Positions 43,001 to 45,309 of a stretch of 45,309 nt of DNA are shown piece after piece. The stretch's first letter is position 1. Each line of letters starts with the position of its first letter. A program made the position numbers and the translations under genes. The notes below the pieces were generated by a model. The model made no database searches, was not told the DNA's origin, and saw only the letters and a list, made by a program, of their open reading frames with translations. Source of the DNA: Planctomycetia bacterium TMED53 (GTDB taxonomy: Bacteria; Planctomycetota; UBA8108; UBA1146). Where the stretch lies: contig NHDG01000063.1 of NCBI GenBank assembly GCA_002167285.1, forward strand, positions 1-45,309, written 5' to 3'.

Positions 43001-44596
43001 GACGATTGTTCCAGCGGAACATTGGATCCTGCCAATGATGGTGAGGATTTTGACCAAGACGGCCTCTGTGATTTGGGCGATACAGACGATGACAACGATG
43101 GCGTTGAAGACGCCTCCGATTCGGCTCCAACCAACCCGCTCGCCTGCCGGGACCTCGACGGAGACAGTTGCGATGACTGTACTTCGGGATTCGATAATCC
43201 CGCAAATGACGGTACCGATTCGGATTCAGATGGTCTTTGCGACAGCGGTGATCCGGATGACGACAATGACGGGGTCGAAGACCTCTCTGACCAGGCTCCC
43301 TTCGACCCGTTCCTCTGTCGCGATGCCGACAATGACGGCTGCGATGATTGCTCTTCAGGAACTGACGATCCTGCAAATGACGGCTTAGATTCTGACGGAG
43401 ACGGCCTCTGCGATGGCGGGGATCCAGACATCGATGGAGATGGCATCGACAACGATTGCGACGTCGATCTCACTGCGGGCACCGATTGCCAGCAAGACAA
43501 TATCGATGATAGTTGCCAGATTGCAGCCAATGATTGCAATACGGATGGGATTCCTGACGATTGCCAATTGGATACCGATCTTGATGGTGTCATCGATGAC
43601 TGTGATTTTGATGACGACGGCGACGGCGTCGCGGATGTTGATGATTCTGCCGTACTCGATCCATTCCTTTGTAGGGATGCGGATGCTGACGGCTGTGACG
43701 ATTGTTCAAGTGGCTCCGACAACCCTGCTGCCGATGGCGCAGATTTGGATGGAGATGGGCTCTGTGATCTTGGAGATTTGGATGACGACGGAGATGGCGT
43801 CCCGGACCTTGAAGACGAAGCGCCGACCGATGGAAACCTCTGTCGAGATGTCGATGAAGACGGTTGTGACGACTGCTCCAGTGGATTTGACAACACTGCC
43901 AATGACGGACTCGACAGTGACGGCGATGGAATCTGTGACGTCAATGACGGAGACCTCGATGGTGATGGTGTCCTGAACTCTTGTGACCCAGATCAGGTCC
44001 CTGGACCCGATTGCAATAACAATGGTGCCCTGGACGAGTGTGACATTAACACTGGATCGAGTTCCGATTGTGACTTGGACGGGGTTCCCGACTCTTGCCA
44101 AATCAATGCTTCTGCAACCGCGGACTGCGATGCAGATGGCTTGTTGGACAGCTGCGAGATCGCAGACGGAGTCGACGATGACTGTGATGGTGACGGACAA
44201 CTGGATTCTTGCGCACTTGCTCAAGGGGCTCCAGATTGTGACCTCAACGGAATTCCAGATTCATGCGATATTGCCAGTGGAGCTCTGGATACCAATTCCA
44301 ATCAGATTCCAGACACCTGTGAAGGAACATTCTTCATCCGTGGAGATGCAAATGCAGATGGTCAGGTCGATGTCACCGACGGCATCGTCATCATTTACAC
44401 TGTCTTTGGCATGATGGCTCCGCCTTGCGGAATGGCGATGGACGTGAACTTGGATAACCAGTTAAACCTCGCCGATCCAACCTTCCTTCTGCAGGCGATC
44501 TTTACCGGTGAATACACGATTCCATTCCCATACCCAGAGTGTGGTCCAGATCTCAATTCCCTGCTGCCTTGCTCAGTGAATTCGAACTGCCCATAA
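40001..44596 (+). CDS. Giant secreted thrombospondin-type-3-like repeat protein with dockerin
   Basis: The protein has 1531 residues. GGAGAG lies seven bases before the ATG at 40001; a second ATG at 40043 would give a neater signal peptide (MNKLFRSIAYLFVFTFLPIS). A lamin-tail-like domain follows (KWLISEIYSNADGTIQFVEL, about residues 40-180), then a first DCNxDG region, then a PPC-like beta domain (IWFSYTPPSHGIAIFSTCNL, about residues 330-460). Ten modules of about 57 residues come next, each with CDDCSSG and DTDSDGLCDLGD loops, in groups of 2, 3, 3 and 2 separated by DCNxDxxxDSCQ inserts. The end is a dockerin-like domain (FFIRGDANADGQVDVTDGIV, ending CGPDLNSLLPCSVNSNCP). The Asp-rich loops should bind many Ca ions, giving a stiff extracellular rod. 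It ends at a strong terminator. Confidence 0.88.
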   Translation: MSKPLRINKVYGFSMNKLFRSIAYLFVFTFLPISLFAENHKWLISEIYSNADGTIQFVELVDDGDDQGHMMAGTTMSTNETNFVFPANLPGGFSTAGRRILIATAAFAALPGAPTPDYTIPDNFLRIFGSTLVLSGSGDEVNYGTLPTDGVTSISRNGSQATNSPRNFFNQSGSITPPTSGPDCNNNGVPDESDLASGSSTDCNGDQIPDDCQVAGNDCNQNGVPDECEGDSDGDGVLDPCDGCPLDATGSVDSDGDQVCDHVDICAGFDDRIDTDEDGLPDGCDTCPFDPHNMSNQSTPCWDGTNDECWGATVIGLGNTPIDNTGSTTSLGNAYPLDPTMCAPSDVDILGRDIWFSYTPPSHGIAIFSTCNLASFDTEMVLYSGPCNNLTQVDCNGDSAAACDNFTAEMQFPVSGMTRYLIRLGGWNGEVGTGDINVTFVSSTGGCALTGDADNDGVCDPEDICNGFSDALDADGDGMPDGCDPCPFDFLNDFDGDGLCSDQDPCPLDPDNDLDQDGVCGDEDPCPSFPLNDGPDFDLDGICDEADPDDDNDGVLDGEDLNPLDQFSCRDADLDGCDDCANGLDDPANDGVDTDGDSICNLSDDDDDNDGVLDASDSNPLDPLLCSDQDQDGCDDCSSGSFDLANDGTDTDSDGLCDLGDPDLDGDNIENACDLDQTPGDDCNADLILDSCQLDGNDCDGNLVPDDCQSDSDGDLIPDICDTDDDNDGVEDSQDSSPNDPLICRDADGDGCDDCSSGTDNPAADGTDTDSDGLCDLGDLDDDGDGVADTSDSDPLNGTICRDVDADGCDDCSSGTDNPAADGTDTDSDGTCDLGDTDDDNDGIEDSADIAPTDPFICGDSDGDGCDDCSSGVFDPQADGADTDGDGVCDAADPDLDGDGIPNECDLDQTGGLDCNGDLLDDSCQLEGNDCNSDGIPDECTLVGNDCDGDLILDSCQLDTDEDGTIDTCDDDDDGDGLEDSLDSDPLNRFVCQDSDLDGCDDCSSGTLDPANDGEDFDQDGLCDLGDTDDDNDGVEDASDSAPTNPLACRDLDGDSCDDCTSGFDNPANDGTDSDSDGLCDSGDPDDDNDGVEDLSDQAPFDPFLCRDADNDGCDDCSSGTDDPANDGLDSDGDGLCDGGDPDIDGDGIDNDCDVDLTAGTDCQQDNIDDSCQIAANDCNTDGIPDDCQLDTDLDGVIDDCDFDDDGDGVADVDDSAVLDPFLCRDADADGCDDCSSGSDNPAADGADLDGDGLCDLGDLDDDGDGVPDLEDEAPTDGNLCRDVDEDGCDDCSSGFDNTANDGLDSDGDGICDVNDGDLDGDGVLNSCDPDQVPGPDCNNNGALDECDINTGSSSDCDLDGVPDSCQINASATADCDADGLLDSCEIADGVDDDCDGDGQLDSCALAQGAPDCDLNGIPDSCDIASGALDTNSNQIPDTCEGTFFIRGDANADGQVDVTDGIVIIYTVFGMMAPPCGMAMDVNLDNQLNLADPTFLLQAIFTGEYTIPFPYPECGPDLNSLLPCSVNSNCP
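41640..43990 (+). repeat. 171-base modular repeat array inside the giant gene
   Basis: The CDDC codons start at 41729, 41900, 42254, 42425, 42596, 42998, 43169, 43340, 43694 and 43865. Spacings are 171, 354, 171, 171, 402, 171, 171, 354 and 171 bases, so the basic unit is 57 residues. The spacing list reads the same in both directions. The units vary in DNA sequence but keep the frame. Confidence 0.9.
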
Positions 44597-44620
44597 GAGT
44601 GGGTAAAATGTTGCCTGAGA

Positions 44621-44662
44621 AAAGGCCTCCGCTGCGACTCAGCAGCGGAGGCCTTTATTTTT
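44621..44662 (+). terminator. Intrinsic terminator of the giant repeat gene
   Basis: AAAGGCCTCCGCTGC (44621-44635) pairs perfectly with GCAGCGGAGGCCTTT (44642-44656) around a 6-base loop and is followed by ATTTTT. It lies 25 bases after the stop codon. Confidence 0.9.
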
Positions 44663-44708
44663 ACAACGCTCTGTTCCGATGCCGGTCTTTGGTAGGAGAG
44701 AATTGGGC

Positions 44709-44740
44709 AAAAAAAAACGTCCGGTGCATGCACCGGACGT
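44709..44740 (-). terminator. Palindromic terminator downstream of tRNA-Pro
   Basis: A perfect 24-base palindrome (44717-44740, half ACGTCCGGTGCA) is followed on the reverse strand by nine T. It sits 12 bases beyond the 3' end of tRNA-Pro and probably terminates its transcript. Confidence 0.85.
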
Positions 44741-44751
44741 CAAAATTCAAA

Positions 44752-44828
<77 letters not shown>

Positions 44829-44972
44829 ATCGTGGTATCTTATCTATCACGAGTCCCACAACTCACAAGACATCGGCAGGATATCCGTAAGCTGGGCCAC
44901 ATAAACTACACGGAAGTATAGCCTGTTGGCAGAAGACTGACAAAAAAGTCGAAGATTGTCTCAGAATAGAGC

Positions 44973-45309
44973 TCAAACACACTCTACGGTTGAAACGTCT
45001 CTCATCAATTCAGCGGTCTCGACGAAGATGGTCTGATTTTCCTTATCCCGGAAAAGCCAACCTTCGACGCCATCCTTGCGCCAACTTTCAACCGGAACGA
45101 TTTCATGAACCCTGGCATATTGATGCAACTGCTCCGCCACGTTTCCCCCCAACGTTTTTACTCGCCTCAACTTCGCAGTGAAGGAGGTAGATTCCCTCAC
45201 TACTGTTTCACACTTCACACCCTGTGATGTCGCTGAATTTTGGACAGCTGTTTGTAATGCCGGGATGCCCGGGATGCCAGGAGCAGGAGCAGAAGCAGAA
45301 GCAGGAGCA
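44973..45309 (-). CDS. Small protein of unknown function, 5' end beyond right edge
   Basis: The frame is open from the right edge to TGA at 44973. The visible part begins with an Ala/Pro-rich linker (APASASAPAPGIPGIPALQ) and continues to a compact domain containing VKTLGGNVAEQLHQYARVHE and GVEGWLFRDKENQTIFVE, ending MRDVSTVECV. A GTG at 45218 could be a shorter start (81 residues), but the linker in frame suggests the gene continues upstream. The family was not recognised; the low-complexity linker implies a larger multi-domain protein. Confidence 0.5.
   Translation of the reverse strand, partial: APASASAPAPGIPGIPALQTAVQNSATSQGVKCETVVRESTSFTAKLRRVKTLGGNVAEQLHQYARVHEIVPVESWRKDGVEGWLFRDKENQTIFVETAELMRDVSTVECV

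Noticed and set aside
41257-43944. Long reverse-strand frames rich in Ser, Pro and Gln opposite the giant gene
   Set aside because: They are products of the regular Asp codons (GAT/GAC) of the forward repeats read backwards.
41640-43990. Possible CRISPR array because of regular spacing
   Set aside because: The repeats are imperfect, in frame and encode Asp/Cys-rich protein modules; there are no identical short repeats with unique spacers and no cas genes.
45241-45309. Low-complexity GCAGGA/GCAGAA repeat at the right edge as a microsatellite
   Set aside because: It is in frame with the leftward gene and encodes an Ala/Pro/Ser linker, so a coding explanation is simpler; the window ends before this can be settled.

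Overview
The window looks like a chromosomal segment of a marine, non-model member of the Planctomycetota. This is inferred from gene content, not from a marker gene. Eight secreted proteins carry a paired-EF-hand dockerin-like domain with the pattern RGDxNxDGxxDIxDxxxxLxxLF, followed in most by a tail of the form CGxDPxxDxLxC...CP. From memory, this is the style of domain found in large secreted proteins of Saltatorellus/Poly30-like planctomycetes. FG-GAP/VCBS propellers, di-heme cytochromes fused to dockerins, and many secreted proteins beside ordinary housekeeping genes fit the same picture. No mobile element, phage gene, CRISPR array or rRNA was seen.

Layout. 1-1271: start of a TPR-like protein reading leftward off the edge. 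1272-2054: long non-coding stretch. 2055-6705: two secreted dockerin proteins (an FG-GAP propeller protein and a DUF1111 di-heme protein). 6782-13056, leftward: outer-membrane lipoprotein, tRNA-Leu, anti-sigma factor and ECF sigma factor, a lipoprotein aminopeptidase and a penicillin-acylase-family enzyme with an N-terminal dockerin. 13257-19396: secreted dockerin protein, DUF188 protein, thioredoxin-domain DUF255 protein, small membrane protein, second large secreted dockerin protein. 19485-23197: SRPBCC protein, SGNH hydrolase, THUMP methyltransferase, old-yellow-enzyme-like oxidoreductase. 23410-29080: phosphate uptake block, phosphate porin then pstS-pstC-pstA-pstB-phoU. 29102-35869: FG-GAP protein gene interrupted by an in-frame TGA, tRNA-Arg, pdxH, DEAD-box helicase, ATP-grasp ligase, cohesin-like/dockerin repeat protein. 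36081-44596: MauG-type di-heme protein with dockerin, ASPIC/UnbV lipoprotein, and a 1531-residue thrombospondin-type-3-like repeat protein. 44752-45309: tRNA-Pro and the 3' part of a small gene running off the right edge.

How the genes work together. The phosphate block is a coherent system: outer-membrane porin, periplasmic binding lipoprotein, two permeases, ATPase and the PhoU regulator. The sigma/anti-sigma pair is a classical two-gene signalling unit. The secreted dockerin proteins are scattered as single genes, but the shared domain suggests a common secretion, anchoring or assembly route whose partner is not obvious here, except for one cohesin-like domain in the gene at 34103-35869.

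The most interesting points are: (1) an in-frame TGA in the FG-GAP gene at 29102-30379, just before a conserved-looking Cys and followed at suitable distance by a small hairpin with G at the start of its loop, so a candidate selenocysteine codon; (2) an in-frame TAA inside the conserved N-terminal helix of phoU; (3) the eight-member dockerin set with its Cys-containing tail; (4) the 57-residue modular repeat array with symmetric spacing in the 1531-residue protein. The two interrupted genes lie within about 1.6 kb of each other, so assembly error or gene decay has to be excluded first.
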